64,000 nucleotides of DNA from Chlorops oryzae (Eukaryota; Arthropoda; Insecta; Diptera; Chloropidae). The notes beneath the pieces were generated by a model. It was not told the origin of the DNA. It worked only from the letters and a program-made list of their open reading frames with translations, and searched no databases. The DNA is taken from assembly GCA_020466095.1 (NCBI GenBank), contig CM035806.1:113541080-113605079 (forward strand), in the 5' to 3' direction. Shown here one piece after another: positions 1 through 11,130 of this stretch. How positions within the stretch are numbered: the stretch's first letter is position 1; each line of letters begins with the position of its first letter. The position numbers and the translations under genes are program-made.

Positions 1-1179
1 ACGTTCAAATAATTTAAGGGATGCAAATTTTTCACATTCTGTCAATAGATGATAACCATTGCAAAGACCACATTTAGCCTTCTTTGCTGACTTTTCGCCT
101 TCATGTGTATGTAAATTTGCATTTACCTTGTTTGTTAACGACATATCACAAACTCGAGTTGCAGCTTCTGCTAGATTGAAGAGCCATTGAGAGAATGTGG
201 ATATGTCAGAATAACCTTCTCCAATAAATAACGACCAATTAAGCTTCAACTGAGCAGGGAGTTTGGAAACAAGTTCTTGCATTAAAATTGGGTTATTAAG
301 ACTTTTCATACCGGAGGCTTTCAATGTACAGCTTAAATTTTTTACAGATATTGCATATGCAATTAGTGTCTCCAATTTATCTGACTTCGGAAATTGTTCA
401 AGTCGAATCTTATTAATCAACGAATTAACGATAATTTCTGGCCGTCCAAACATCATTTTCAATGTTCTTATGACTTCTTCAACGTTCTTCGGCAGCAATA
501 ATTGACTTACCACTGATTCATATGGCTTTCCTTTTAAAGCCTTTTGCAGTCTCAACATATTTTCAGAATCAGAATAACCGCAGAGCTTTGTTCTCTCTTC
601 AAATGAGCTGATAAATATAGGCCAATCCTCTGGCTTTCCTGAGAATTGGGGCAAATCCTTCGAAAGCAGATTTCTTGCTGCAAGTCTAGACTGTATGGAT
701 GTAGCGTGTTGAATTTCCTGTTCATGATGATTAAAGGCGTGGTCTTCAGGATGTGTATCTGCGATCTGTTGAGGTAATGAAGAAACCCATAGCCGTGTCC
801 TTTCGCTTTGATGTGTTGCGCTTCGCACGCTTTGAATACCCTTGCGGGAGCCTTCATTCGATTTTGCTAAAATCTCGTACTTCTTCTGCAAGTACTTCTC
901 TTCAATTGCTTTCTCCTCTTCTAGCTGCATTAGTTCAAGTTCCACCTTTGATTTGTTTGTCGCATCCACAGATGCATCGTATTTCACTTCTGCAACTTGC
1001 ACCTGCTCGCCTTCCTTAGGATTGCCGATCTTATCCTTGCATTTGGAACATATCCAGGCCTGGTTTTCAATTGCTTGTGTTACTCTTGCGCAGCTAAAAT
1101 GATACCAAGTATCACAACTGTCACATTGAACCATGTGCAATGTATCCAGGCCATCGCATTGACCACAGCTTTTATTCAT
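1..1179 (-). CDS. BEL/Pao retrotransposon Gag with N-terminal PHD finger (3' end outside window)
   Basis: Reading the minus strand from an ATG at 1179, the frame is open for 393 codons to the left edge with no stop. Residues about 5-55 form a PHD-type zinc finger (CGQCDG, VQCDSCDTWYHFSC, WICSKC). A charged Glu/Lys stretch follows (about 70-115), and from about residue 176 comes the DUF1759-type capsid region of BEL/Pao Gag, beginning LPQFSGKPEDWP. Near the edge, at about residue 370, a zinc knuckle starts (CGLCNGYHLLTEC). The family packages retroelement RNA into cytoplasmic particles; the PHD finger is inferred to bind histone tails or RNA, which is not shown here. The protease-RT part would lie to the left. 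No LTR was recognised upstream. The lack of any stop suggests a fairly young copy. Confidence 0.85.
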   Translation of the reverse strand, partial: MNKSCGQCDGLDTLHMVQCDSCDTWYHFSCARVTQAIENQAWICSKCKDKIGNPKEGEQVQVAEVKYDASVDATNKSKVELELMQLEEEKAIEEKYLQKKYEILAKSNEGSRKGIQSVRSATHQSERTRLWVSSLPQQIADTHPEDHAFNHHEQEIQHATSIQSRLAARNLLSKDLPQFSGKPEDWPIFISSFEERTKLCGYSDSENMLRLQKALKGKPYESVVSQLLLPKNVEEVIRTLKMMFGRPEIIVNSLINKIRLEQFPKSDKLETLIAYAISVKNLSCTLKASGMKSLNNPILMQELVSKLPAQLKLNWSLFIGEGYSDISTFSQWLFNLAEAATRVCDMSLTNKVNANLHTHEGEKSAKKAKCGLCNGYHLLTECEKFASLKLFER

Positions 1180-1677
1180 CCTTTGGTTTGGTGGTGTTTT
1201 GAACATTTCGCCAGTAAAATGCAATAAATGAAGGATCGAAGACCCCTTTTTTTCAAAATACAACAAGGACTCTTCAGAAATTAAATTTTGAAGAATATTG
1301 AGAAGGAACAAATCCTTATTTTTGATAGTAGAATTTATTTTGAAAGTAAATTAACAACTTCAAAATTTAAGTCTTTTTTTTCTCCTTCTCACAATCTCAA
1401 AAAGGAAAAATTATAAGCCCTTTTTGATTAAGATTTTTGATTCAACAAAGTTCATAGATTTCTAGATATTTTCAAGCTAAATAATATGTAGCAAGTAGAA
1501 GTATTTATAACAGGTATATTGAGCAATTATAAGACATTAAGCGAAAAAAGTTTGGGGGGTGGGGGCAAGAAGAAGTTAAGAGAGCTTTGGACCAAAAACC
1601 CAAAAAACCCGAAAATTTCATGACGTTCGATTTCGATAAAAATTTATATATAGAATAAGTAAAAAATTCTAAGAATT
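1180..1677. other. non-coding AT-rich stretch, possible BEL leader
   Basis: No coding or RNA gene seen. It would contain the 5' leader and perhaps the LTR of the minus-strand BEL element, but no LTR pair or clear primer-binding site was recognised. A G-rich run lies near 1553-1566. Confidence 0.3.
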
Positions 1678-3200
1678 TTGACGCTGAAATTTTTTAAAAT
1701 ACTGATTACAACTCGTCATTTTTTGACTTTTCAAACATTGAAAAAAGTGAAATTTTCAATATTAATTGACGAGAGTACCGACATCAGCAACACCAAGAGC
1801 TTGTGTTGCCTAGCAAGGTGCGTTAACCAGACGGATGGAAACATGGTAACAAATTTATTGGATATAATATCGATTAATGCAGTTGACGCTAGTGCGGAGG
1901 CGTTATTTGAAGAATTCTCAAAAATGATGACATTTAAGGACATTCGTATGAAAAACAATAATGTGATAATGCATCGGTAATGTTAGGAAGTAAGAATTCA
2001 TTTTATTCCAAACTGAAAGTATTTTGTCCTTATTTACTTTTAATGACCTGCATATGCCATTCCTCAGCGCTAGTTGCATCTAAGGCATGCAAACAGTTAC
2101 CAAAAGAGTGCGAAGAACTTATGAGAGGCAATTCAACCTATATGTCTGAAAGTTCTAAAAGTTCTGCTGAGTTGAAAGAGTTTCAGGAATATTTTGGATT
2201 AGAGTTTAAGAAAATATTACAACCAGCAATTACTCGATGGCTCTCACTTCAACCATGCGTAGAACGCATTTTAAAAAACTGGGAAGTGCTACAAAGTTAT
2301 TTTCGACTAGCTTCTTTCGAGGATAAACGAAAAAAGGCCGATATGATTCATGAGGACCTACAAACCCCTTGCATGAAAGCGCACTTCTGTTTTCTTAAAT
2401 ACGTTCTGAGTTTTTTCAATGAATTTAATTCACTTTTTCAAAGTAGAAAGATTTTAATACACGTTCTTTATCAAGAAAGCAAAAACCTTATTCTTAAAGT
2501 TTTACGAAATTTCATTAAACTAGATTTTTTTTGTTTTCATGGACACTACAACTGGAAATATTACAAGATTCAAAAAACTACCTTCTAAATTTAAATGATA
2601 TATGTGTTGGATCAGAATGTGAAAGCATCATTTCTGAATTGGAAAATACTTGCAAGTTTGTGGTCAAAACAAATTGTCTAAAGTTTTACTCGGTAGCTAT
2701 AAATGAAATGGTTAAACGTCTACCTTTTCAGATGACACCATAAAAGAACTTGTATTTCTCGACCCTAACATCGCTTTAGATGTTTCAGAAAGTAGTAAAA
2801 TTGTATTTTCTTCTTTAGCACAGAAACTACACCTTCCAGTAGAAAAAATTGAAATAGATTATAAGAATATTTCAATTCTTTTGAGCAATGAACAAAAGCA
2901 GAGCCTTAAAAGTTTACCTGTTGACATTATGTGGAATGAAATATGTAATTTAAAAAGTTTCAACGATGACTTTGTTTTTAAAATCTTAAAAGTTTTTAGT
3001 TTTTAGTTTTAGTCGATATAATATTAACTCTGCCACATTCCAATGCTGAGTGGGAACGTATTTTATCAATTGTTTCTGATGTGAAAATCAAAAAAAGAAA
3101 TCGAATGGGCAGCGATTTTCTCAATAGCATTTGTAAAATACGCACATCTTTTACAAAAAAAAAAATATACATAACTAGTGCCACATTCAACGTCTGCAAC
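1678..3200 (+). pseudogene. decayed hAT-superfamily transposase
   Basis: Several plus-strand frames in the right order give a hAT transposase core. About 1750-1980 carries the first catalytic region (SILIDESTDIS). About 1980-2540 carries the middle, including a Trp-containing ITRWLSLQPCVERIL block. About 3020-3190 carries the C-terminal dimerisation motif (TLPHSNAEWERILSIV). Stops and frame changes near 1978, 2586, 2741 and 3000 break it, so no functional enzyme can be made. The N-terminal zinc-finger part is not visible. No terminal inverted repeats or 8-bp target duplication were found, so the element ends are undefined. Confidence 0.75.
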
Positions 3201-3868
3201 GAGCACATAAGCCTCCATAGTACAAAAACCTTGTATGAATAAATATATTTACATTTATTATATATATTAAATGAATCACAGTAATGTATATTACTTTTTA
3301 GAACGAAGTTCTTTATGAAACGATAGGGACAGGGGACCTAGTGGAGAAAAAGTTAATTTCCGTTATTATTGTGCGTTACCAAAAAGTGAACTTCGCAAAA
3401 ATGGGTATAATAACCTTTGCAGAGAGAAAGAAATATACATATATTTATGTAAAATGACTTCCTGATGCGGCCGAGATATTATACTTTTTTAGGCGACACT
3501 TATTTCCGACGGTATCACAAAAAAACAATTAATTATTAAATTCAAAAACTAAACAGACTCATACATGCATTCAAACAAAACAATACAAAACTTGGTGCTG
3601 CCAACCTGAAAGTTTTCAGAATAACTCGGATTAGTTGATTTTTGCAAATATATATGGGAATTTTCAGTTCCACTCTGAAACTCGTTCAGCGGAGACGTGT
3701 GAAAAAGCCGTGTAAATAAGCGCACCAAAACAGTCGTTGCAAAAATAAAAACAAAGCCTAATGTGCTAACAAAGTCCCTCTCTCAAATATTAAAAAAAAG
3801 AGCACATTAAAAAATAAATCAAGTGTAAAGAAAAACAGTAACAACGGGCTCAAGCCCAAAGCACAAAA
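3201..3868. other. non-coding; right part probably LINE 5' UTR
   Basis: No gene recognised. The part from about 3600 to 3868 (TTCAGCGGAGACGTG near 3684, then an A-rich leader) precedes the LINE ORF1 start directly and is probably its internal-promoter 5' UTR. The part before 3600 is AT-rich with no clear identity. Confidence 0.35.
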
Positions 3869-4937
3869 ATGCCGCTCCCACCAGACATTCAAAAACTATT
3901 CCAAAGCAAAAACAACTACAACAACAACGAACCTAAATTCATCATAATAAACAGAAATTACAACAATTCATTCAAAAACGTTTCACCGTTTATAATAAAA
4001 AAGGTCATTGATTATACCTGCGGAGACGAAGTCGAAGCATGCAAAAAACAAGAGCAGGTACGTTGCTAGTAAAAACAAAAAATACTACACAGGAAAACAA
4101 ATTACTTAAAATTAAACAAATAGGGGATATCGAAGTCAGTGCAACAGAACACAAAACACTCAACACGGCAAAGGGAGTAATTTACTCTAAAGATTTACGA
4201 CATATTGACGAAAAAACAATTCTAGATGAATTAAAAAATCAAATTATAATTGAAGTACGAAAAATTCTAAAAAATGAAAATAATATCCTTATTGAAACCG
4301 GTCTCATAATCATTACGTTCGGATCACACACGCTCCCTGAAAAAATCGCGATTGGCTACGAAACAGTAATCGTTCGCCCCTGCTTTCCCCTTCGATGCAA
4401 AAATTGTCTACGCCTTGGTCATCCAACGCCTTCATGCGAAAACAATCAAATATGCAGAAACTGCTCAGAAGAAGCACACACAAAAGAAAACGAACTTTGC
4501 GTAAAAGAAAAAAATTGCATAAACTGCAAATACGACATCGATATAAACAAGCATAACCCTTTTGATAAAACATGCCCCGCCTTTATTAAACAAAAAGAAA
4601 TTACGGCCATTAAAACCATCTAAAAAGTAGACCACAAAACAGCACTCTACATATACCACACCCAACACAACCCACAATTACCAACAACATTCGCAAAAAC
4701 ATTAGTCAACACTACACAACAACAAAAAACAAACACACAAACCAATCATTCAACCAGTCAAACTGCAATCAACATTTCGAATAAAAACAAAGCCGCAACA
4801 ACACAACAAAGAGCACACCCGTCAACTAACCAATTAAACAAAAAAACCAGCAACCTACCCAATCCCACGACCTGCCAACACAATGCAAGACAAATAGTAA
4901 CACATTAGTCTAGTCATTTCAGCTGTTTGAAACCCCA

Positions 4938-6374
4938 ATCTGCGAAATAATTCCTAGTGAGCTAAATTTTTGTACACGCACTTATTACGGCATTGTAATG
5001 AAGATGTGAAAAATCGACATTGATATCGTGCCGGCTAAAAAGTTATAGAGGTCAAAAGGTCACGAAAATCAGTTTTTCGCAAATATCTCGCGATCTATTG
5101 CTCAAAGGTCAATAAAGGTTATTATAAAAATTGTTTGTCGTAAAATTGTCTACAAAAAATGTCTTTGAATTTTTCTGTAGAATAAACCATTTTCGGAGTA
5201 GAGCGCGGAGAAAGCGACTATATTATAACTATGCACTCGTTTCCTCATCACCTTCGAGGTAGAATTCAGGGCGCATTTTTGTTTACATGGTTTCCCCCGT
5301 AGGCATAATACATAATATGTAATAAGATGTTTTTTTATTTACGAGTGAATAATTTTTTATTTGAATATAGAAAAATTCAGAAATATTAACTTCTTGGATC
5401 TATAGAAATATTAATTTCTTGGATCTTTAGGATATATAATGGAAGGAAGTGGACTCAAGGAAGCTCTCAGTGTTATTTATGCTCCAAATTCAGTAGACAA
5501 AATGTTAGATGGCCATGCTTTTGCAAGAAGTGTAAGAGGACATGGACTTGTTAGAGTTGCACTAATGAAGCTTATATATGATAAATTAACAATCGATCAA
5601 AATCTGCAGGAGTTTTTGGATGGTTACATCATGGATATCCTGAGAGGGACGATTTCTTATGATAACATTGAAGAATCTGAAGATGTTTTGAACAGATTAA
5701 TACAGTTATTTAGTGACGAAGTAGCTAAGTTGAACGATGGTCCTACTGCTCAGTTATGGCTACAATACATTGAAATGATATCAATAGCTAATGATTTCAT
5801 TCGCGCTGAGAGGCTAGGGTTATGGAATGATCATCTCACAAGTGTTCAGCGAATGCTTCCATATTTCCATGCATCTGGTCATTTCCTGTATGCTAAATCT
5901 GCACATTTATACTTGCAAGATATTTTAGCTTTGAAAGACAAAATGGCACACCGAGACTATATACACTTTACAAAAACATTTGCAGTGAGACGCACAGAAA
6001 AATTAAACTGTGGAACCTGGACCGACATGACTATAGAACAAAGTTTGATGAAGTGTATGAAGACTGAAGGAGGAGTTTCTCGAGGAAGGAGTACTCATGA
6101 AAGCGTCTTATCCAAGTGAATATAAGGCATGCATGCGACAGATACAATTTGTGAAGAAATTGAAAAATGTTGCGACCTTTCATTTGATACCACAGATCAA
6201 CATGTAGACTCAAGAGACTCACGTATTGAAAGAGGTATATAATTTTCGTGACCTTTTGACGTCTATAACTTTTTTAGCCGGCACAATATCAATGTCGATT
6301 TTTCACATCTTCATTACAATGCCGTAATGAAGGTGTGTACAAAAATTCAGCTCACTTGGAATTATTCCGCAGAT
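4938..6374 (+). mobile_element. 1.44-kb DNA element with about 130-bp terminal inverted repeats and one ORF
   Basis: Left arm 4938-5070 and right arm 6242-6374 are long, near-identical inverted repeats; both ends read ATCTGCG(A/G)AATAATTCC inwards. Between them lies a single ORF (5439-6119). The insertion interrupts LINE ORF1. Flanks show only a poor candidate duplication (AAACC-like), so the superfamily cannot be assigned from target-site length. I do not recognise the TIRs. Confidence 0.8.
5439..6119 (+). CDS. 226-aa ORF of unrecognised family inside TIR element
   Basis: An intact ORF starting with ATG at 5439 is the only gene in the TIR-bounded element. I cannot name its domain. Visible blocks look conserved and enzyme-like rather than low complexity: MLDGHAFARSVRGH near residues 23-36, AQLWLQYIEMI at about 102-112, RMLPYFHASGHFLYAK at about 137-152, and DMTIEQSLMKCMKTEGGVS at about 194-212. 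It is predicted soluble and largely helical, with no signal peptide or membrane segment. Blocks of this kind resemble long uncharacterised arthropod and cnidarian proteins; that is a recollection, not a search. It could be a truncated transposase of a DNA transposon or a cargo gene. The ORF is intact while the host LINE is decayed, so the insertion is younger than the LINE. Confidence 0.7.
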   Translation: MEGSGLKEALSVIYAPNSVDKMLDGHAFARSVRGHGLVRVALMKLIYDKLTIDQNLQEFLDGYIMDILRGTISYDNIEESEDVLNRLIQLFSDEVAKLNDGPTAQLWLQYIEMISIANDFIRAERLGLWNDHLTSVQRMLPYFHASGHFLYAKSAHLYLQDILALKDKMAHRDYIHFTKTFAVRRTEKLNCGTWTDMTIEQSLMKCMKTEGGVSRGRSTHESVLSK

Positions 6375-6668
6375 AAAACCTAAAATGACTGGAATACATA
6401 ATCACTACCTAACTGAGCCAATGGATACTTTAACAAACGAAGAAAACATCTCATACGAGTACTTAATAAAACTATCATCCGATCTGAAACTTCAAACATA
6501 CCCAAAAGGTAAATCAAACAAATTACCAACCGGTGCAAAACCAAAAATCAACAAAGACATTAGTGCCAAAAAAATTAAGCTTTCAAACAAGGGAATAAAA
6601 ACTCGACGGACAACAGTGATAGTGACAGCCTATAAAAAAAAACCCATCCCAATTTTTATTCACGCAAT

Positions 6669-9600
6669 ATGACATTAAAAATCATCCTGTGGAATATAAA
6701 AGGCTACAACAACAACTATAACGAGCTACTTACAATAATAAAAAAACACTTTCCACAAATAATTTCACTTCACACAACATCCACATACGCTATACCAACA
6801 CCCGTCAAATATAATCTTATCACCAATCAAACGTCTAACAGATTTGGAGGAGTTGCATTTCTAATACACAAATCAATTCAATACACACAAGAAAACATCA
6901 ACGATACACTTAAAAATCTTGCAATCAAAATCAAATCAAAACTCATCATAACTATTTTCTCGACATACATCTCACCAAACAAAGCATTCTCACACACAGA
7001 CCTTACCAACATATTCATACCGCAGAACACCCCAATAATCATAACCGGTGACTTTAACAGTTGGCATCCCAACTGGGGTTTGCCTGGTGCTAGCAAAAGA
7101 GGGAAAAAATTAACGACATTTATCGACCAATCGCACCTCATCATCTTAAACGACAAACCTCCAACACATTTTACAACGCATAAGACATTCACACACATTG
7201 ACTTCTCATTATGTTCGCCACAAATTACACCCTTCACAAATTGGAAAATCTTTGAAAACCTCCATGACAGCGACCACTATCCAATCCTAATATATCTCTT
7301 TCCAGAAATAACTGACAATTGCACCAGACCATCGTTCAAAACAAAAGAAGCAAATTGGGATAAAATCTATGAATATTCACATGCACTCAATTACATGAAA
7401 TCCACAAGCGTGTCCCGGCAAAAAAAAAACACACGTAGGACCATGGTGGAAAAAAAGTTGGAAAAACTTCAGAAAACCAAAAAACAGCAGTCCAAGCCCT
7501 TAAACGTAATATAACAACTGAAAATATAATAAATTTCAGACGGGAAAATGCAAGGTTCCGAAGAGAAATTAAAAATGCCAAAATAAAAGCCACAATAGAA
7601 TTCACCTCCGAAATTAGCCCACGCACACCATCAACGAAAATCTGGTCCAACATTAAACGATTCTGCGGTTTTAACCCTACTAAACACATTCACTGCATAA
7701 AAAATCCCTCAAAGCAACATATATCAACATCAAAATACGAAATAGCAAATATTTTTGCACAGCACTGGTCGAATTTATCCCGAGCCACCAACCTTAGCCA
7801 ACAATTTTGAACTACGAAATATCAACTTAACCAGCCTAACTACCCCAATAGCTCAACTTATAGAAAAAGACATCACCACAATAGAATTTTTATCAGCACT
7901 CCAAGCCTTAAAAGGGCACACCCCAGGCCTCAACCAAATATCCAATGATAAAAAACAGCTCGCAATCCCTTCAAAAAAGAATCGTACAACATTATAGCAA
8001 CATACTCAATAGCCATATACCACAATCATACAAAAAAAGTCTAGTCATTCCCATCTTAAAACCTAAAGCAGATAAAATACTTACAACATCACACAGACCC
8101 ATATCTCTGAACTGATGTATAGCAAAAACGTTAGACAAAGTAGTAGCTAAAAGAATTTGAGGGTTTGCTATACAAAACAAGCTACTTTACAAGCATCAAT
8201 TCGGATTCAAACTTGGCAGATCTACTTCAGATAGTCTGCTCTACACAGACTATATAATAACAAAGTTGCTCGCCTCCAATAAACATGCGTCACTCATCTC
8301 TCTTGATTTCGAAAACGTATTCAATCGATTGGGCATACACACGATACTGGAAAAATTATACAAATGGAAAATTGGGCCGAAAATCACGAGATATGTAAAG
8401 AATTTTGTGACAAAAAAGAAAATTTTAGTTAGAGCGGGACAACATCATTCAACAATCTACCCACTAAATAACGGAATACCACAAGGTTCTCCCGTATCAG
8501 TCATATTATTTCTCATAGCATACAACAAATTAACAACCATAATAACCTCACATAAAGAAATTAATCTCCGCCTACGCCGATGACTTCCTTCTCATCATAA
8601 ATCCGAAAAAAGGAACAAATGGACAACAAGATTTTGAAGCAGTCTTCCAGGATATTCACAACTGGTGTCTCTATTCAGGAGCTCTACTTTCGCCATTTAA
8701 ATGCCAGCATCTTCACATCTGCAGAAAACGCAATTGCAACTTTATTTTACACTGTAACAATACTCAAATCCCCGATGTAAGCTCACTGAAAATATTAGGT
8801 CTAACTTTAAACAACAAATCAAAATGGAACACACACATAAAAAACTTACTGCCATCACTTTCAAAGAAACTTGACATCATCAAATGTCTAGCCAGCCCAA
8901 AATTCTACTGCAGCACAAGCACACTCCTAACACTAACAAAAAGCATACTTATAGCAAAAATCGACTATGGGCTATTCCTATACGGATACACATCTAAAGG
9001 TGTACTAAATAAAATAAAATCGAAATTTAATGCAGCCATTCGCCTAACTCTAGGAGCTTACAGATCCACACCAATTACCAACATGCTATACGAATCAAAT
9101 ATCTCAAACATAGAACTTAAACGAGATTTCCTCACATCCAAACTTGTCAAAAATGTACTACACTGCCAAGACACGCCCATATATGTTACAAAATATGCAT
9201 GAAACAAAAGCTTAGAAAAAACCAATCTCAGCATACATCGCACCATTCTTTCCTGTAAAGAAAACAATCTTCCCTACCTTCCAATAAAGACTAAAAAAGT
9301 CAACCTCCATGGCTTCTTCCAAATGAACTTAGAAACACATCACTCGGGACATACAGCTAACAACACACAAGCACAGTGGTCTACAAAAAAACATTCGCAC
9401 ACAATAAAAATCAACTCAATAAAAATCAAATCAAACCACACATTCATATAAACTGACGGGTCCAAACAAAGGACATCACAACATTTGCCATAACCAAAGA
9501 AACCGAAGTTCTTCTTTTTGGAAGCCTACCACCATATTCATCGATCCTCTCAGCAGAAACCATCGCCATCTTAAAGGCCATCGAAATTGCTAGAAAAATA

Positions 9601-10100
9601 AGAGGCAAAATAATCATATGCTCCGACTCCTAAGGGGCATTAGACTCAAATTTAAACAAAAATAACAAAAACAGTTACCCCACAACCATAAGGTCATTAC
9701 TCACACGCCTATCACCTAAAATAAAGATCCTTTGGGTACCCCGACATTCGAACATTGCAATTTGACATCCATTTTGGCAGTTTGATCGGCTAGTTCGTTT
9801 CCTTCAATGCATTGAAGGAAACGAACTAGCCGATCAAACTGCCAAAATGGATGTCAAATATCCACTCATATACATCACCAACAACAACATAACAGATATA
9901 AATAAATATCTAAAAGGAAAACTAAACAATGCACAAATACACACCCTCACACTGAAAATACAAACACACTGCAACGAATGGTACAGAAATATGAATTCAA
10001 CACCCACTTATCTGATTATCTGCACAAACACCACCTGACGAGATCGGAAGAGAAAAAAATCATAAGACTACGCCCGCCAAAGGAAAACGAATTCGAAAAT
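6669..10100 (+). pseudogene. LINE ORF2: AP endonuclease - reverse transcriptase - RNase H
   Basis: Starts at ATG 6669. The endonuclease (6669 to about 7320) keeps GDFNSWHPNWG and HDSDHYPI. A frameshift follows in the A-run near 7420. RT comes next: SLISLDFENVFNRL at about 8295, NGIPQGSPVS near 8470, then, after another frame change, YADDFLLI near 8573. The C-terminal part has FIYTDGS-like RNase H sequence (stop at about 9450), SAETIAILKAIEIA, ICSDS and WVPRHSNI. Downstream GNELADQTAK is reached across the inverted duplication at 9760-9859. ORF2 proteins nick target DNA and reverse transcribe the element RNA on site. At least four stops or frameshifts make this copy dead. Confidence 0.8.
9760..9859. 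repeat. perfect 100-bp palindrome in LINE RNase H region
   Basis: Arms 9760-9808 and 9811-9859 are exact reverse complements around a GC centre, so the whole 100 nt is self-complementary. The right arm is the native coding sequence (GNELADQTAKMD) and the left arm is its inverted copy, inserted right after the codons for RHSNIA. The short ATT shared at the junction fits a fold-back template switch. Confidence 0.95.
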
Positions 10101-10329
10101 TTGTTTATACAAATATAAGAAAGATATGAATTTTTTGTTGAATTTGAATTTGTTTCTATGAAAAATATATTGAATTTTAAAAAAGCTTCAACTTGTTTTC
10201 CAGCACACCCTCCCTTTTTGATCCTCTATTTCCCTCTTTCACTTTCATTTCTCCATACTTGACCCCAAAAAGTTCTGGTCACCCTATACTAGGTTGGCCG
10301 AGTGAACATCGCTGAATCAAAGGTATAGA

Positions 10330-11130
10330 TGCTTAACTTCGATGTATCGATATTTTTGTATTCCATGCTTATAGGACCGACACACTACACTAGCAAGCTG
10401 GCACCATCAGAATGTCCAGGTTTAGATGTAAGAAACAGTTTTTCGGCAACAATTTGTTTGTTATAGAAAGACATGCGAGGAAAAGAGACGGTTTTTTGCC
10501 GTCGCGGGAATAAAAAAAAACTGTTGCCGAACAAATTGTTGCCGAAAACTAAACGCGGACAATGCTCGCAACATATGTCTGCTTAGAGTGAAAATGTGTC
10601 AAGTTCATTTTTCAAATTTTACAGAAAGCACAATTTTTTTTTTGATTTCGAACAATTTTGATGTACAAAACAAGCACGAGTGGACACATTTTGATCACAT
10701 TTGAAAATATCGCAGTGTTGCGACGATAATTTATAAAACGTGCAAAAGTGGATACATTACCATTTTTTTAAAATACTTCAAAACTTATACATGTTTCAAT
10801 AACGTTTTATTTCTATGAATAAAGGGGAAAGAATTTAGTTTAAAAAACCCCATATCGATGCTAATAATTTAAAGGCTCTACAAGCACTCAAGGTCAAATG
10901 TGAACAACACGTATCCACTCGTGCTTGCTTTTGTACATCAAAAATGTACATAATCAAAATTTTTTTTGTGCTTCCTGTAAAATTTGAAAAATGGACTTGA
11001 CACATTATCACACTAAGCAGACGATATGCTGCGAGCTTCGAATGGTCCAGGTTGCTGGTGTAGTTTATCGGCCCTATTGCATGATTGATGCATCGATGCA
11101 TCGATATATCGATGTATTTTTTCAACTGAC
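10330..11130. repeat. fold-back element with long imperfect inverted arms and a nested small inverted repeat
   Basis: The left arm (about 10330-10700) and right arm (about 10865-11130) share long imperfect inverted similarity, for example GTGTCAAG..TTTTTCAAATTTTACAG and CAAGCACGAGTGGA on opposite strands. The left arm contains an extra insert (about 10437-10550) with its own inverted ends, TTTTCGGCAACAATTTGTT. The outer ends are rich in ATCGATGCATCGAT-like motifs. No ORF of interest. Probably a non-autonomous DNA element with a smaller MITE inside. Confidence 0.65.

Larger units (their letters stand above)
3869..6668 (+). pseudogene. LINE ORF1 (Gag-like, CCHC zinc knuckles), interrupted
   Basis: Begins at an ATG (3869), changes frame near 4050 and runs on to 4623. 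It has an RRM-like middle (HKTLNTAKGVIYSKDLRHI) and a knuckle array: CKNCLRLGHPTPSC, CRNCSEEAHTKENELC and CINCKYDIDINKHNPFDKTC. After a stop at 4621-4623, Thr/Asn/Gln-rich coding-like sequence continues to about 4907. The TIR element at 4938-6374 follows, then an open stretch (6385-6668) that reads up to the ORF2 start and probably encodes the ORF1 C-terminus. In this family ORF1 binds the element RNA and acts as nucleic-acid chaperone in the retrotransposition particle. Frameshift, stop and insertion make this copy non-functional. Confidence 0.7.
3650..10110 (+). mobile_element. I-clade-like non-LTR retrotransposon (LINE), decayed and interrupted
   Basis: Order is 5' UTR, ORF1 with zinc knuckles, then ORF2 with AP endonuclease, reverse transcriptase and RNase H. 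A downstream RNase H domain is typical of the I group rather than of most Jockey-clade elements. The copy is broken by frameshifts and stops, by a 1.44-kb TIR element in the ORF1/ORF2 part (4938-6374), and by a 100-bp palindrome (9760-9859). The 3' end was set by loss of coding similarity near 10100; no clear poly-A or target duplication was found, so both ends are approximate. Confidence 0.75.

Noticed and set aside
5439..6119. 226-aa ORF as a host gene exon
   Set aside because: It lies wholly between TIRs that interrupt a LINE, so it belongs to the mobile element.
10041..10052. AGATCGGAAGAG, identical to the start of a common sequencing adapter
   Set aside because: It fits the LINE reading frame (codons for R-S-E-E after T) and flanks are continuous element sequence; only 12 bases match.
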